Shown here one piece after another: positions 16,762-26,160 of a stretch of DNA of 64,000 nucleotides (positions are counted from its first letter, which is position 1; each line of letters opens with the position of its first letter). The notes beneath the pieces were generated by a model. That model was not told where the DNA came from. It made no database searches and saw only the letters and a list, made by a program, of their open reading frames with translations. Source of the DNA: AWTP1-13 sp963797005 (GTDB lineage Bacteria; Pseudomonadota; Alphaproteobacteria; Rhizobiales; Hyphomicrobiaceae); contig CAWCOF010000030.1 in assembly GCA_963797005.1 (NCBI GenBank), positions 124,001-188,000 on the forward strand. The letters run 5' to 3'. A program made the position numbers and the translations under genes.

Positions 16762-17150
16762 ATCCGGGCGCCGCCGCGGATGGAGGGCGAGTAGGTGCCG
16801 TCCAACTCGCTGTCCTGGATCGCCTCGGCGACCACGCTGGCAACCTCGCGCACCGCCTCCAGGTGCGTCTTCAGGAGGGCGCGATTGACATCGAGCTTGG
16901 CGCGCAGACCGGTGAGACGCGAGGCGATAGATGGATTGGGGGCGCCGGCGTCGAGTGTGCGCAGAGCGCGGTTGAGCTCGAGCAACCCCTGGTTCTTCCG
17001 ATTGTTGAACTCGGCAAGATCGATGACCGCGCGGGCGCGTAAAGCCTGCGTCTCGTGGTCGACGATGGCGCCGAGATATTCGATCGCCCGATCGACCGAG
17101 CCTCCGGAGCTCGCAAGAGTTGTGGAAGGAGAAACGGCGCGACCGAGCAT
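16758..17150 (-). CDS. FlgN-like protein
   Basis: A 130-residue, largely helical protein. The segment DLAEFNNRKNQGLLELNRALRTLDAG is typical of the FlgN family, export chaperones for the hook-associated proteins FlgK and FlgL. The remainder is coiled (IASRLTGLRAKLDVNRALLKTHLEAVREVASVVAEAIQDSELDGTYS). It lies 3 bp after the CheL/FlgJ-type gene. The function as chaperone is inferred from the motif and context. Confidence 0.7.
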   Translation of the reverse strand: MLGRAVSPSTTLASSGGSVDRAIEYLGAIVDHETQALRARAVIDLAEFNNRKNQGLLELNRALRTLDAGAPNPSIASRLTGLRAKLDVNRALLKTHLEAVREVASVVAEAIQDSELDGTYSPSIRGGARI

Positions 17151-17153
17151 GGT

Positions 17154-17705
17154 TCAGCCTTGCTCCGGCGAGGTTGATGGTTGCAGTGCACCTGCTTGTG
17201 CTGTCTCGCCCGCCGACGGCGATGCCCCCTGCGCGGTCAAGAGCGCGCCGGCCACCGATCCCGACATCAGGTGCTTGGCGATGCCGATCTGGCCGCTCTT
17301 GGCAATTTCGGCGCCCAGTTTCTCGGCCAGCATCGATCTCCAGATCTCGCCGGCCGTGCCCTTGCCGAACACGTGCTGTGCGTCCTTGGGCAGCATCGAC
17401 TGGATGAAGGTCTGCAGCACGAACGCTTCGAGCTTGCTGAAGGCATCGCCGGGGCCCTGTGCCCGGCCCTGACGCGGCTGAACAGAGGCGACGCGTGAGA
17501 GACCGGGTGCAGGGGCAGGACCGGGGTTCGCCGGAGGCGGCGCCACCGAAGCTCCAGGCAATTTGACATCCGCGCTCGGACGGCTCGACGCGCCCTCGGC
17601 ACTCAGGCTCCGCAGGCGCTCCACCGCCGCCCGGTATTTCTGGGGATCGGCGGCCTGGGCGACGCCAAGAACGATGTCGGTGGAAGGGGTGGACACAGGC
17701 AGCAT
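17154..17705 (-). CDS. Rod-binding protein, FlgJ N-domain type (CheL)
   Basis: A 183-residue protein with a disordered Pro/Ala-rich middle and a C-terminal rod-binding domain: FSKLEAFVLQTFIQSMLPKDAQHVFGKGTAGEIWRSMLAEKLGAEIAKSGQIGIAKHLM. This matches the FlgJ N-terminal domain and the short alphaproteobacterial CheL. No muramidase domain follows, so another hydrolase must open the peptidoglycan for rod passage. The ATG at 17705 (MLPVSTPSTD) is preferred over the longer open frame, which runs into the upstream gene. Confidence 0.82.
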   Translation of the reverse strand: MLPVSTPSTDIVLGVAQAADPQKYRAAVERLRSLSAEGASSRPSADVKLPGASVAPPPANPGPAPAPGLSRVASVQPRQGRAQGPGDAFSKLEAFVLQTFIQSMLPKDAQHVFGKGTAGEIWRSMLAEKLGAEIAKSGQIGIAKHLMSGSVAGALLTAQGASPSAGETAQAGALQPSTSPEQG

Positions 17706-17730
17706 TTCCAGAGTGCTGAAGGCAGCCCTA

Positions 17731-18144
17731 CTATCGCCCGGCAATCTTGCGGGAGGCTTGTGGGCCCTGGTCGGCGAGCCGCTCGATCGTCTCCAGCAGC
17801 TCCTTGCGCTCGTTGGCGCGCCGTCCCGCAAGGTCGGCTGCCGCCGCCGTCCGCTCGGCGCAGATGAGCCGCCCTGCCTGTTCCAGAAGGCGGACCGATT
17901 GGGACTGCGTCTCCTGCGCCGTCTTCGACGACTCCTCCGTCAAGGATTGCAGCCGGCGAGCCATGCCGTCGATGAACAGACCTTGCAGTGCATCGTCTTC
18001 ATTGAGCGCTGCAATCAGGTGCTCCTGATCGGCGGCGAGTTCATCGAGCCTCATGTGGAGAGCGGCGAGCCGCCATTGCTCGATCCGATGCAGCTGCTGC
18101 TGCACCGCCAGAATGCGATGCATCTTGCGGGCGTGCGCGGCCAT
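17731..18144 (-). CDS. Coiled-coil protein, candidate FliJ
   Basis: A 137-residue, almost wholly helical and charged protein (QQQLHRIEQWRLAALHMRLDELAADQEHLIAALNEDD; LAGRRANERKELLETIERLADQG). FliJ, the coiled-coil stalk partner of the FliI ATPase, has this size and composition, and no other fliJ was seen here. It lies between fliR (4 bp upstream) and the CheL gene. FliJ sequences diverge strongly, so this is a structural and contextual call. Confidence 0.6.
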   Translation of the reverse strand: MAAHARKMHRILAVQQQLHRIEQWRLAALHMRLDELAADQEHLIAALNEDDALQGLFIDGMARRLQSLTEESSKTAQETQSQSVRLLEQAGRLICAERTAAAADLAGRRANERKELLETIERLADQGPQASRKIAGR

Positions 18145-18148
18145 GCCT

Positions 18149-18904
18149 TCAACCCCGCGCCAGCCAGCCCATGAACCCCATCATGAATACGCGCAGGGCC
18201 TCGCCGATCATGAAATAGAGCAGGAAGAAGCCGCCGGCGAGGACGAGGGGGATGGAGATGAAGTAGATCGGGATCTGCGGCACCAGCTTGTTGGCGATGC
18301 CCACCATGAAGTTGATGATGAGGGTGTAGACGATGAAGGGGCTGCTGATCTGCAGCGCCAGAGTGAAGGCGCTGGAGGTGGCGTCGGTCAGCTTCGCCAA
18401 GCTGAAATCGAGCGCGAAGGGTTCGCTGACGGGCAGCGCAGCGTAGGACTGCAGCAGAGCCCGCAGCACCTCCCAATGCTGGTCGGTAAGAAAGAAGAGC
18501 AGCGTCGCGGTCAGCGTGATCAGCGTGGCGAAGGCTGGCAGCGGCTCGGCATCCTCGATAGGGGCGCCCGGCATGTTGCCGAAGCCGATGTACATCGCCG
18601 CCGCGGTCGCCATGAACTGCAAGGCGAGAAAGAACATGCGCCCCATGATGCCGATCAGGCCGCCGATGAAGGTCTCCGAGATCAGCAGCACGATCAGGGT
18701 CGGGGTCGGGAGCTGCGGCAGCGCGGTCTGCAGTATCGGCAGCAATACCGGCGAGAGCGCCAGGGTGACGGCAATCGCGATGAACAGCCGCACGTTCATG
18801 GGCACGCGCGCGCTGGAGAAGCCCGGCATCAGCATCAGGCAACCGCCGATGCGGCAAAAGGCCAGGAAGACGAGCAGGACCGTATCCGGCGTGATCGCGC
18901 TCAC
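18149..18904 (-). CDS. fliR: Flagellar export apparatus protein FliR
   Basis: FliR completes the FliPQR export gate. The 251-residue protein is mostly hydrophobic, with about six membrane segments. Family signatures are FCRIGGCLMLMPGFSSARVPMNVRLFIAIAVTLAL, ISETFIGGLIGIMGRMFFLALQFMATAAAMYIGFGNMPG and LQISSPFIVYTLIINFMVGIANKLVPQIPIYFISIPLVLAGGFFLLYFM. It overlaps the flhA stop by 4 bp, a normal gene order. Confidence 0.96.
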   Translation of the reverse strand: MSAITPDTVLLVFLAFCRIGGCLMLMPGFSSARVPMNVRLFIAIAVTLALSPVLLPILQTALPQLPTPTLIVLLISETFIGGLIGIMGRMFFLALQFMATAAAMYIGFGNMPGAPIEDAEPLPAFATLITLTATLLFFLTDQHWEVLRALLQSYAALPVSEPFALDFSLAKLTDATSSAFTLALQISSPFIVYTLIINFMVGIANKLVPQIPIYFISIPLVLAGGFFLLYFMIGEALRVFMMGFMGWLARG

Positions 18905-21004
18905 GAGATGGTGCCGAGCGATTTGATCTGGACGCCGCGGGCGATTTCGACATGCGACAGAACGGGCAGGGTGGCGAACAGCCGCTCGGTCACCATGCGC
19001 ACGTAGGGGCGCGCATCGGGCGCGGCGACCAGGACGAACTGGTGGCCCTGATCCATGCAGCCGCGGATGACTTTGGAGGCCTCGGCGCCGAACTGCTCGA
19101 TCAGGCGCGGATCGATGTCGAACTCGACGACGTCGCCCTTGGCGTCGCGCTTGAGGCTCTGGTGGAAGGCGAGGTCCCAGCGGTTGCCGAGGCGCAAAAC
19201 CTTGAGCACGCCGCCATCGGCGAGGTCGCCGCAGATCTGCTGCGCCAGCCGCATGCGCACGTGCTCGACGAGCTGCTCGGCGCGGCGCACGTGCGGCGCG
19301 ATTTCGGCGATGGCCTCGAGCACCAGGTTGAGGTTGCGGATGGAGACGCGCTCGGCCAGCAGCAGTTTCAGGACCGCCTGGATGCCGGAATATGAGATCT
19401 GCGAGGGCGTGATCTCCTCGATCAGCCTGCGGTATTCCGGCTCCAGGCGGTCGAGCAGCGCGCGCATATCCTTGTAGGACAGCAGTTGCGCCAGGTTGTT
19501 GCGGATCACCTCACGCAGATGGGTGAGCATCACGGACATGTTGTCGACCGGCTTGAAGCCCTCGCGCCTGATGCTGTCGGCAAACATCTCCGGCACCCAC
19601 ATGGCCTTGATGCCGAAGGCGGGCTCCCGCGCCTCCTCGCCCGGCACGTCGGGCCGCGCGCCTTCGCCGGTAATGACGAGCACGTCGCCGATCCTGCAGC
19701 TCCTCGCTGGCCACCACCGTGCCGTGCACCTTGATCCGGTAGGACTTGGGGGGAATGGCGAGATCGTCCGTCAGCTTGATCTCGGGAACGACGAAGCCGT
19801 ACTGGGTGGCAAAATTGCGCCGCATCTTCGCCACCCGCTGCGAGAGCTCGCCGTGCACCTTGAGGAGCGCGCCGGAGATCTGCTTGCCGAGGCACAGCTC
19901 GATCTCGCTCGTGCGCAGGGATTCCCTGACCGAGAGCCGCGCCTCCTCGTGCGCGGCGTCGGCGACGGCCTGCGCCGTGGCCTCCTCGGCGGCACGCGCC
20001 TCGGCCCGGCGCTTCGGAATGATGTAGGCGGTGAAGCCGAGCAGCGCGGCCAGAAGCGCGAAAGGCAGGAACGGGAGCCCGGGTGCCAAGGCGAGGACGA
20101 ACATGGAGACGCCGGCGAGCATGAGGGCCCGAGGATAGTTGCCGAGCTGGCCGAAGACCGCCTTTTCGGTGGAGCCGCGCACGCCGCCCTTGGAGACCAG
20201 CAGGCCGGCGGCCAGCGAGACGATCAGTGCCGGGATCTGGGTGACGAGACCGTCGCCGACAGAGAGCTTGGTGAAGACGTCGGCGGCGGCGGCAGGCGAC
20301 ATGTCGTGACGGGTGACGCCGATGACGATGCCGCCGAACACGTTGACGGCCGTGATGATGAGGCCGGCGATCGCATCGCCGCGCACGAACTTGGAGGCGC
20401 CGTCCATCGAACCGAAGAAGGCGCTCTCCTCCTCGAGCTCGCGCCGGCGGCGCGTCGCCTCCTTGTCGTCGATGGTCCCGGCGTTCAGATCGGCGTCGAT
20501 GGCCATCTGCTTGCCGGGGATGGCATCCAGCGTGAAGCGGGCGCCGACCTCGGCGATACGGGTCGCACCCTTGGTGATCACCACGAAGTTCACGGTGATC
20601 AGGATGACAAAGACGATAGTGCCGATGACGAAGTCGCCGCTCATGACGAAGTTGGCAAAGCCGGCGATGACATGACCGGCCGCCGCGTAGCCCTCCGCGC
20701 CGTTGGACAGGATCAGCCGCGTCGTGGCGATGTTGAGCGAAAGCCGCAACATCGTGGCGATCAGCAGCACCGTCGGGAAAGCGGAGAAATCGAGCGGCTT
20801 CTGGATCCAGAGCGCCACCATCAAGATCAACACCGCCAGCGCAATCGAGAAGGCGAGGCCGAGGTCGATCAGGATCGCCGGCAGCGGCAGGAAAAGGACA
20901 GTGACAATAAAGACGATGCCGACCGCGAAGCCGACGTCCTGGCCGCCGGTGCGTTCGACAGGCTTTGCACTGGAGGCAACTGCCGTCGCCATCGCGTCCC
21001 CCAC
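18901..21004 (-). CDS. flhA: Flagellar export gate protein FlhA (one frameshift)
   Basis: FlhA is the large export gate protein with eight membrane helices and a cytoplasmic docking ring. Conserved segments include ALWIQKPLDFSAFPTVLLIATMLRLSLNIATTRLILSNG, GFANFVMSGDFVIG, KGATRIAEVGARFTLDAIPGKQMAIDADLNAG and GDAIAGLIITAVNVFGG. The C-terminal domain continues in another frame from LVITGEGARPDVPGEEARE through GIKAMWVPEMFADSIRREGFKPVDNMSVMLTHLREVIR. An extra A on the plus strand at about 19691 causes the break; without it the protein is 700 residues, standard for FlhA. Confidence 0.95.
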
Positions 21005-21029
21005 CGATTCAGGTCCATGACTTAGCCTG

Positions 21030-21045
21030 ATGAACCTTGCGCGAG
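21030..21045 (-). promoter_or_regulatory. Putative regulatory site upstream of flhA
   Basis: These 16 bp are identical to 422-437 upstream of fliF and contain CTCGCGCAAGG in the direction of flhA transcription, 31 bp before the flhA start. They lie in the 191-bp gap after fliQ, so flhA probably starts its own transcript (flhA-fliR-fliJ-like-cheL-flgN-like-FliL-like). No further inverted half-site is obvious here. Confidence 0.5.
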
Positions 21046-21195
21046 GGTGCTCAACCGGAGCCGCCCAGCAGGCCTTCCGGGTGTTGCATAGGCATGGCCG
21101 ACTCTGTCGGCCTGGTTCGGTTGTGCGGGCAGAAGTCGCGACCTACGCTGCCATCTATCCCCTCTATGCCGCCCCCTGCCGCGCGCGTTCGAGCC

Positions 21196-21462
21196 TCAGA
21201 ACCCGACCTCGATGCGCCCGTAGACGTGCTCGGCGAAGGTGTAGATCACGGTGCCGATGAAGGGCGCCGTGAGCGACGCCACCAGCAAGATGGCTATGAT
21301 CTTAGGAATGAAGGTGAGCGTGACCTCCTGCACCTGGGTCAGCGCCTGCAGCAGGGCGATGACGATGCCGATGGCCATTGCCGCCAGGACCGCGGGGCTG
21401 CACGCGACGATGACGGTCCACAACGCCGATTGGACGATGTCGAGGGCGTCGGCTTGGTTCAT
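21196..21462 (-). CDS. fliQ: Flagellar export apparatus protein FliQ
   Basis: An 88-residue membrane protein with two helices (ALWTVIVACSPAVLAAMAIGIVIALLQALTQVQ and IPKIIAILLVASLTAPFIGTVIYTFAEHVYG). The TQVQEVTLTFIPK loop is the FliQ signature. Normal length. It starts 1 bp from the flgD stop and ends the flgE-flgK-flgL-flaF-flgD-fliQ run. Confidence 0.96.
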   Translation of the reverse strand: MNQADALDIVQSALWTVIVACSPAVLAAMAIGIVIALLQALTQVQEVTLTFIPKIIAILLVASLTAPFIGTVIYTFAEHVYGRIEVGF

Positions 21463-21463
21463 G

Positions 21464-21865
21464 TCAGGCCACCGTGATGCCGGGCTCGAGCAGGACCTGC
21501 TGGCCGTTGTCGAGGTAGGCGAGCGGGCCGTCCGAGGTAACCTTCACCGCCACGATCTGGCCCGAGATTGTGCCGTCGGCCGAAGCCACCATGTGGCCGA
21601 CGAAGGCCTCCGCCTGGCTCAGCGTGTTTGTCGACATCAGGGCATCGAGCTTGGCGTTGGTCTTCACCGCCTGCTCGACGCTGGAGAAGGCCGCGAGCTG
21701 GCTCATGAACTGGGCGGAGTCCATGGGCTTGGTCGGGTCCTGGTTCTTGAGCTGCGCGATCAGCAGCCGCAGGAAGGCGCTGTAGTCGAGCGTTTGCGCG
21801 TTCTCCGCCGCGGCCGGGGGCGTGGCTGCGGCCGACGTGGCGCTGCTGGTGGATGTCACTACCAT
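21464..21865 (-). CDS. flgD: Flagellar hook capping protein FlgD (short type)
   Basis: FlgD is the scaffold cap under which FlgE polymerises into the hook. The 133-residue product has the conserved FlgD N-terminal block YSAFLRLLIAQLKNQDPTKPMDSAQFMSQLAAFSSVEQAVKTNAKLDAL. It ends soon after GPLAYLDNGQQVLLEPGITVA, so it lacks the Ig-like C-terminal domain of enteric FlgD, as is usual in Rhizobiales. It follows flaF by 49 bp, with no flbT between them. Confidence 0.93.
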   Translation of the reverse strand: MVVTSTSSATSAAATPPAAAENAQTLDYSAFLRLLIAQLKNQDPTKPMDSAQFMSQLAAFSSVEQAVKTNAKLDALMSTNTLSQAEAFVGHMVASADGTISGQIVAVKVTSDGPLAYLDNGQQVLLEPGITVA

Positions 21866-21914
21866 GACGCCGAGATCTCCTGGTTGCTGGAACGCGGCAC
21901 GAGGGAACGGCGGC

Positions 21915-22262
21915 TCATTTGAGCCCGTCGCGGATGGAGGTGGACACGTCGATCATGCCCTTGAAGTTCTCCGAAGTCTCGAGGCGGATCTGCTCGGCCT
22001 CGCGCATGAGCCAGAGGCCGATCGAAATGAGATCGGCGCGCAAGGGTTTCGGCAGATCGTTCTCCGGCCTGGCCAGATCCTCGATCAGGAACGCCCACAG
22101 GCGCCGCACGTAGAGCACCGCCTCCATCGCCTCGCGCGACCTGGCGCCGCTCTTCTCGGCCGCCTGCAGAAGCTCGATCGAGCGATCGATGGCCTGGCGC
22201 TCGCGCTCCCGGGCTCCCTTTGGCGTCTCGTCTAGGACTTCCGCGTAGGAAAACTGGTACAT
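21915..22262 (-). CDS. flaF: Flagellin biosynthesis regulator FlaF
   Basis: FlaF promotes flagellin translation or secretion in alphaproteobacteria, acting against FlbT. The 115-residue protein has the family features MYQFSYAEVLDETPKGARERERQAIDRSIELLQAAE, YVRRLWAFLIEDLARPENDLPKPLRADLISIGLWLMREAEQIR and ENFKGMIDVSTSIRDGL. It sits after flgL, the usual place. Its customary neighbour flbT is missing from the next position. Confidence 0.93.
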   Translation of the reverse strand: MYQFSYAEVLDETPKGARERERQAIDRSIELLQAAEKSGARSREAMEAVLYVRRLWAFLIEDLARPENDLPKPLRADLISIGLWLMREAEQIRLETSENFKGMIDVSTSIRDGLK

Positions 22263-22295
22263 CGTTTTCTATCCTGCTTGCTGGGTGGTGGAGGA

Positions 22296-23342
22296 TCAGA
22301 GGTAGTTGAGGATGGAGAGCTGCTGGATGCGTGCGGTCATGGCATAGGCGGTCTCGACCTGGCTCAGCAGCGTGGAGACGCGGGTCGAGGCCTCGTAGGG
22401 GTCGACGCCTTCGAGGATGCCGATGTGGTTGGACATGATGTCGGACTGGATCGACATGCGCTCGTTGGACTTGGCCACGCGATCCTGCGCGACACCGAGG
22501 TCAGCGCGCAGGTTGGTCAGGCCGTCGAGTGCCTGGCTGACGAGGCCCGTCGCGGTGTCGACGATGGCTTTGAAGGCGCCCTCGTTGAGATCGGGCGCGC
22601 CGAGGTCGGCAATCATGGTGAAGGCGCTTGCCAGCTTGCGGAAGGTCTCGTCGTTGGCATTGACGGAGGTCGGCACGAGCTCGTTCGGCGATATGCGGCT
22701 CTTGATGTTCTGGTCGGACGCGGCCGACCAGGTGCCGCTCCAGGCGCCCGGATCGAAGAGCCCGGCAAACGTCGTATCGAGGAAGCTTTGCATGTCGGTG
22801 GCCGAGATGTTGGCCACGGCCGGGTCGGACTGCGAGATGCCGAAGGTGCCGGCGAACGCATTGGCTACGGCTTGAGCGTTGGCGGCGCCCGGCGCCTGAT
22901 AGTCGGTGATCGGCTTCACGTCGCTGTTGATGCCGGCAAACAGCGATGCACCATCGATGGTCGTATTGAGCGCACCGACGAACATCGAAAGCGCGTACTG
23001 CGCCTGCGTCTGCAGCACCTGCTGGCTTTGCCCGCTGCTGCCGCCGGCCATGAGCTGACCGAGAAAGTCCTGCGCGCTTTTCGCAAGCGCCTCCAGGGTG
23101 GATTGGGAGGTGTCCAGACGCGTGGACACGACGGCATTGGTGTCGGTGATCGTCTGGAGACGGAGATGCTCCTGGCGCAGGGAGATCGTCTCGCCCGTGC
23201 GGTAGCCAAGCGCCAGACCAATGTCGGCGTGGCGGCCCGTCGTCACTTCTTTTTGCGCTTGCGCCAGGTTGGTTTGCAGCTTGGCGAGCGATAATCGGGT
23301 GGCTTGCGTGAGCGCGCTGGTGGAGATCGAGGTGGTCTTCAT
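22296..23342 (-). CDS. flgL: Flagellar hook-associated protein FlgL
   Basis: FlgL (HAP3) joins hook and filament. The 348-residue protein shows the flagellin-like N-terminus MKTTSISTSALTQATRLSLAKLQTNLAQAQKEVTTGRHADIGLALG and the C-terminus DLGVAQDRVAKSNERMSIQSDIMSNHIGILEGVDPYEASTRVSTLLSQVETAYAMTARIQQLSILNYL. The body between is variable and Ala/Ser-rich. Full length. It starts 4 bp after flgK ends. Confidence 0.95.
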   Translation of the reverse strand: MKTTSISTSALTQATRLSLAKLQTNLAQAQKEVTTGRHADIGLALGYRTGETISLRQEHLRLQTITDTNAVVSTRLDTSQSTLEALAKSAQDFLGQLMAGGSSGQSQQVLQTQAQYALSMFVGALNTTIDGASLFAGINSDVKPITDYQAPGAANAQAVANAFAGTFGISQSDPAVANISATDMQSFLDTTFAGLFDPGAWSGTWSAASDQNIKSRISPNELVPTSVNANDETFRKLASAFTMIADLGAPDLNEGAFKAIVDTATGLVSQALDGLTNLRADLGVAQDRVAKSNERMSIQSDIMSNHIGILEGVDPYEASTRVSTLLSQVETAYAMTARIQQLSILNYL

Positions 23343-23346
23343 GGCC

Positions 23347-24819
23347 TCATCCCGCCGCCTGCAGCAAGGCGCCCAGCATGTTGTCGATCGTCGTGATCAG
23401 CCGCGTCGAGGCCTGGTAGGACCGCTCCAGCTCCAGCAGCCGGCTCATCTCCTCATCGAGATTGACCCCGGTGGCATTGGAGAGCGCTTCGGAGCTGCGC
23501 TGGAGCAGGGCATTCTGGTAGTCGGCATCGTTGCTCGCTGTCTGGCGCATCTGCTGCAGCCAGGCTGCCGAGGACGATGCGAAGCGGGCAAGGGTCTCGG
23601 AGGGCGCTGCCTGGGCTGCCGGATCGAACGCCTGCTGTGTGTCGAGGCTATCGAGAAGCTGCTGCAAGCGATCCGGGAAGCCCGCCCCGCCGCTGGTGTT
23701 GTAGATGTAGGCAGGGTTGCCGGACATGCCGCCGTCGCGCAGCAGGTTCGGATCGCCGCCCTGGGTGGGGTCCGCGCTCGGGTTGACGATGATCGAGCCC
23801 GCAAGGCCGGTCACAATGGTGCCGGCGGCCGGCATGGCGGGCGCGCCGGGATAGGTGAAGAGGCCGGGCACATCGGGCAGGGTCGGCGTGGCGCTCTGGT
23901 CGCTCTCGGCAAAGGTGTCGATCAGCCCGCGCGCGATCTCGTCGAGCTGGTTTTGATAGGTGACGGCGAGATTGTCGCGGACCGTGGCGAGCCCAGCCAG
24001 GCGGCCGGTCTTGGCCGCCAACGGGCCCTGCGAGTTCGTGATGGGCACGCCGTCGACGTAGACCGCGTTGCCGGTCGTCGTCGGCGAGAAGGCCAAGGTG
24101 CGGTCGAAAGTGACCGAGCGCGGGCTGCCGTCGAACAGCGTCAAGCCGCTGTCCGTATAGATTGCCATGTCGTCGTCGGTGCGCCTGACGGTGCGGATGC
24201 CGATTTCCTCGGCGAGGCTCGCCAGGATCTGGTCGCGCTGATCGAGCTGGTCGGTGACATCCTCGCCGCGCCGCGTGCCGCCGACGATCTCGCGGTTGAC
24301 CGTCTCGAATTGGGCGAGCAGCGTGTTGACGTGATCGACGGCCGCGGCCATGTCGGTATCCGCCGCCGCACGCACCTGCTGCACGACGTCGGTCGCGTCA
24401 TGGAGGCCTTGCACGAGGTCGCCGGCGGCCGCAACCGCCGATCGGGCGGCGACGCTGTCTTGCGGAGCCGTGGCGTAGTTCTGCAAAGCCTCGCTGAGCT
24501 TCGAGATGAGCGCCGCCGGCGAGGCGTCGAGCTCGGGATCGTTGATGGTCTGATCGAGCCTGTCGAGCGCATCCACGATCGTCTGCTTCGTACCGGCAGA
24601 CGAGGTGGCGACGAGCATCTTGTCGAACAGCGCGGCGTCCGACGTGCGGGTGATGGAGGCGAGCTTGACGCCGCCCCCGGGCAGGGTGACGAGATTGGCC
24701 GTCTTGCGCGAGGCGTATGGATCGCCCGCGCGCGCCACGTTGCGGGATACGACCGCGGTCTGTTCGGCCGTGGTGGCCAAACCCGACAGCGCCGCATTGA
24801 GGCCAACGGAGAGCGTCAT
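23347..24819 (-). CDS. flgK: Flagellar hook-associated protein FlgK
   Basis: FlgK (HAP1) is the first hook-filament junction protein. The 490-residue product has the N-terminal MTLSVGLNAALSGLATTAEQTAVVSRNVARAGDPYASRKTANLV block, the internal FETVNREIVGGTRRGEDVTDQLDQRDQILASLAEEIGI typical of FlgK, and a C-terminal DEEMSRLLELERSYQASTRLITTIDNMLGALLQAAG. Intact. It follows flgE by 38 bp. Confidence 0.96.
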   Translation of the reverse strand: MTLSVGLNAALSGLATTAEQTAVVSRNVARAGDPYASRKTANLVTLPGGGVKLASITRTSDAALFDKMLVATSSAGTKQTIVDALDRLDQTINDPELDASPAALISKLSEALQNYATAPQDSVAARSAVAAAGDLVQGLHDATDVVQQVRAAADTDMAAAVDHVNTLLAQFETVNREIVGGTRRGEDVTDQLDQRDQILASLAEEIGIRTVRRTDDDMAIYTDSGLTLFDGSPRSVTFDRTLAFSPTTTGNAVYVDGVPITNSQGPLAAKTGRLAGLATVRDNLAVTYQNQLDEIARGLIDTFAESDQSATPTLPDVPGLFTYPGAPAMPAAGTIVTGLAGSIIVNPSADPTQGGDPNLLRDGGMSGNPAYIYNTSGGAGFPDRLQQLLDSLDTQQAFDPAAQAAPSETLARFASSSAAWLQQMRQTASNDADYQNALLQRSSEALSNATGVNLDEEMSRLLELERSYQASTRLITTIDNMLGALLQAAG

Positions 24820-24857
24820 TGGACAGTCCTACCCGTTGCCCTCTGCGGGCCCCCGCG

Positions 24858-26117
24858 TCAGCGCTTCAGATTGACGAGCACGTCCATCAGCTCCGCGCCG
24901 GTCTGAAAGACCTTGGAGTTTGCCGTGTAGTTGCGCTCGGACTCGATCATGGTGGTGAGCTCGGAGGCGAGATCCACCGTCGACTGCTCCAAGGCGCTCG
25001 AGACCAGAGTGCCGAGCCCGCCCGAGCGGGGGAAGTCCACCTGCAGGTCGCCGGAGTCGACGCCGAGCGCGTAGACGTTGCCGGCAAGCGGCGTCAGATT
25101 GTCGGGGCTCGGCACGTTGGCGAGCGGGATGCGATAGGTCGCCACCCGCGTGCCGTTCTCGAACACGGCATAGAGGTAGCCGTCGTCGGAGATTTCGACG
25201 CGCTGCACCTCGCTCGCGGCGTTGCCGTTCACGAACGCGCTCAGCACCGTGTAGTCGGTGGCGAGCTGGCTCGACTGCGACATGTCGAGCGTGAAGCTGC
25301 CACCGTTGGGAATGGTGAAGCCGATCGAGGTGGGGCTGCCGGATGCGAACTGGCCGGTGGCATCGAAGCTCAACGTCGTTGTCGCCAGCGGGCCCGACGA
25401 ATAGGGAAAGCCGCCGCTGGCCCCCGCGGTGGCGCGGTCGTAGGCGCTGATCTCCCACGTGCCAGTGCCGGTCTTGGTGGCGTAGACGTCGATCGTCACC
25501 TGACTGCCGAGGCTGTCGTAGGCGATGAGCGAGGTCTTGCCGCTGAAGGTCGACGTGGTCGAATTGGCCGATGGCAGATCCGCTGCGACCGTCACCGCCG
25601 CATTCGAAGGCAGGTTCACGAACAGCTCGCCATCCGTCGAGGGGTTGGCCTGCAGCGCCAGTGTGCCGAGGTTGACGACGCTCAAGCCGGCCGTGCCGTT
25701 CGCCACCACGTTCGGGTTGCCGGACGCCAGGCTGTAGCCCATCAGCTTGTAGCCGGCGGCGTTGACGAGGTTGCCGTCGCCGTCCTGCACGAAGGAGCCG
25801 GCGCGGGTGAGGAAGGGCTGGTCCGGCTCGTTGCCCGATACGACGAAGAAGCCGTTGCCCTTGACCGCCAGGTCGGTGACGGAGGTCGTGAAGTTGAAGG
25901 CGCCCTGCTCGCCGACGGCGTAGCGAATGCGGGTCTCGACGCCGCCCGAGACGTATTCGGAGCCGCCGGAGTCCAGGATCAGCGAGGTGAATTCGGTCGA
26001 GGCGCGCTTGTAGCCCGTCGTGCTGGAATTGGCGATGTTGTCGGCGACCGTGCCGAGCCTGTTGGCCTGCGCAATCATGCCGGATGCACTGGTCCGCATC
26101 ATCCCGTAAAGGCCCAT
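24858..26117 (-). CDS. flgE: Flagellar hook protein FlgE
   Basis: FlgE is the hook subunit. The 419-residue product shows MGLYGMMRTSASGMIAQANRLGTVADNIANSSTTGYKRASTEF at the N-terminus, then LAVKGNGFFVVSG, a long Ser/Thr/Gly-rich variable region, and the C-terminal LGTLVSSALEQSTVDLASELTTMIESERNYTANSKVFQTGAELMDVLVNLKR. It is the first gene of the hook operon and is preceded by a variant of the fliF/motA/flhA motif. Confidence 0.96.
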   Translation of the reverse strand: MGLYGMMRTSASGMIAQANRLGTVADNIANSSTTGYKRASTEFTSLILDSGGSEYVSGGVETRIRYAVGEQGAFNFTTSVTDLAVKGNGFFVVSGNEPDQPFLTRAGSFVQDGDGNLVNAAGYKLMGYSLASGNPNVVANGTAGLSVVNLGTLALQANPSTDGELFVNLPSNAAVTVAADLPSANSTTSTFSGKTSLIAYDSLGSQVTIDVYATKTGTGTWEISAYDRATAGASGGFPYSSGPLATTTLSFDATGQFASGSPTSIGFTIPNGGSFTLDMSQSSQLATDYTVLSAFVNGNAASEVQRVEISDDGYLYAVFENGTRVATYRIPLANVPSPDNLTPLAGNVYALGVDSGDLQVDFPRSGGLGTLVSSALEQSTVDLASELTTMIESERNYTANSKVFQTGAELMDVLVNLKR

Positions 26118-26160
26118 CGAGCTTACCCTCTGCGCGTATTGCTTGGAGTGCGCAGTAGAG

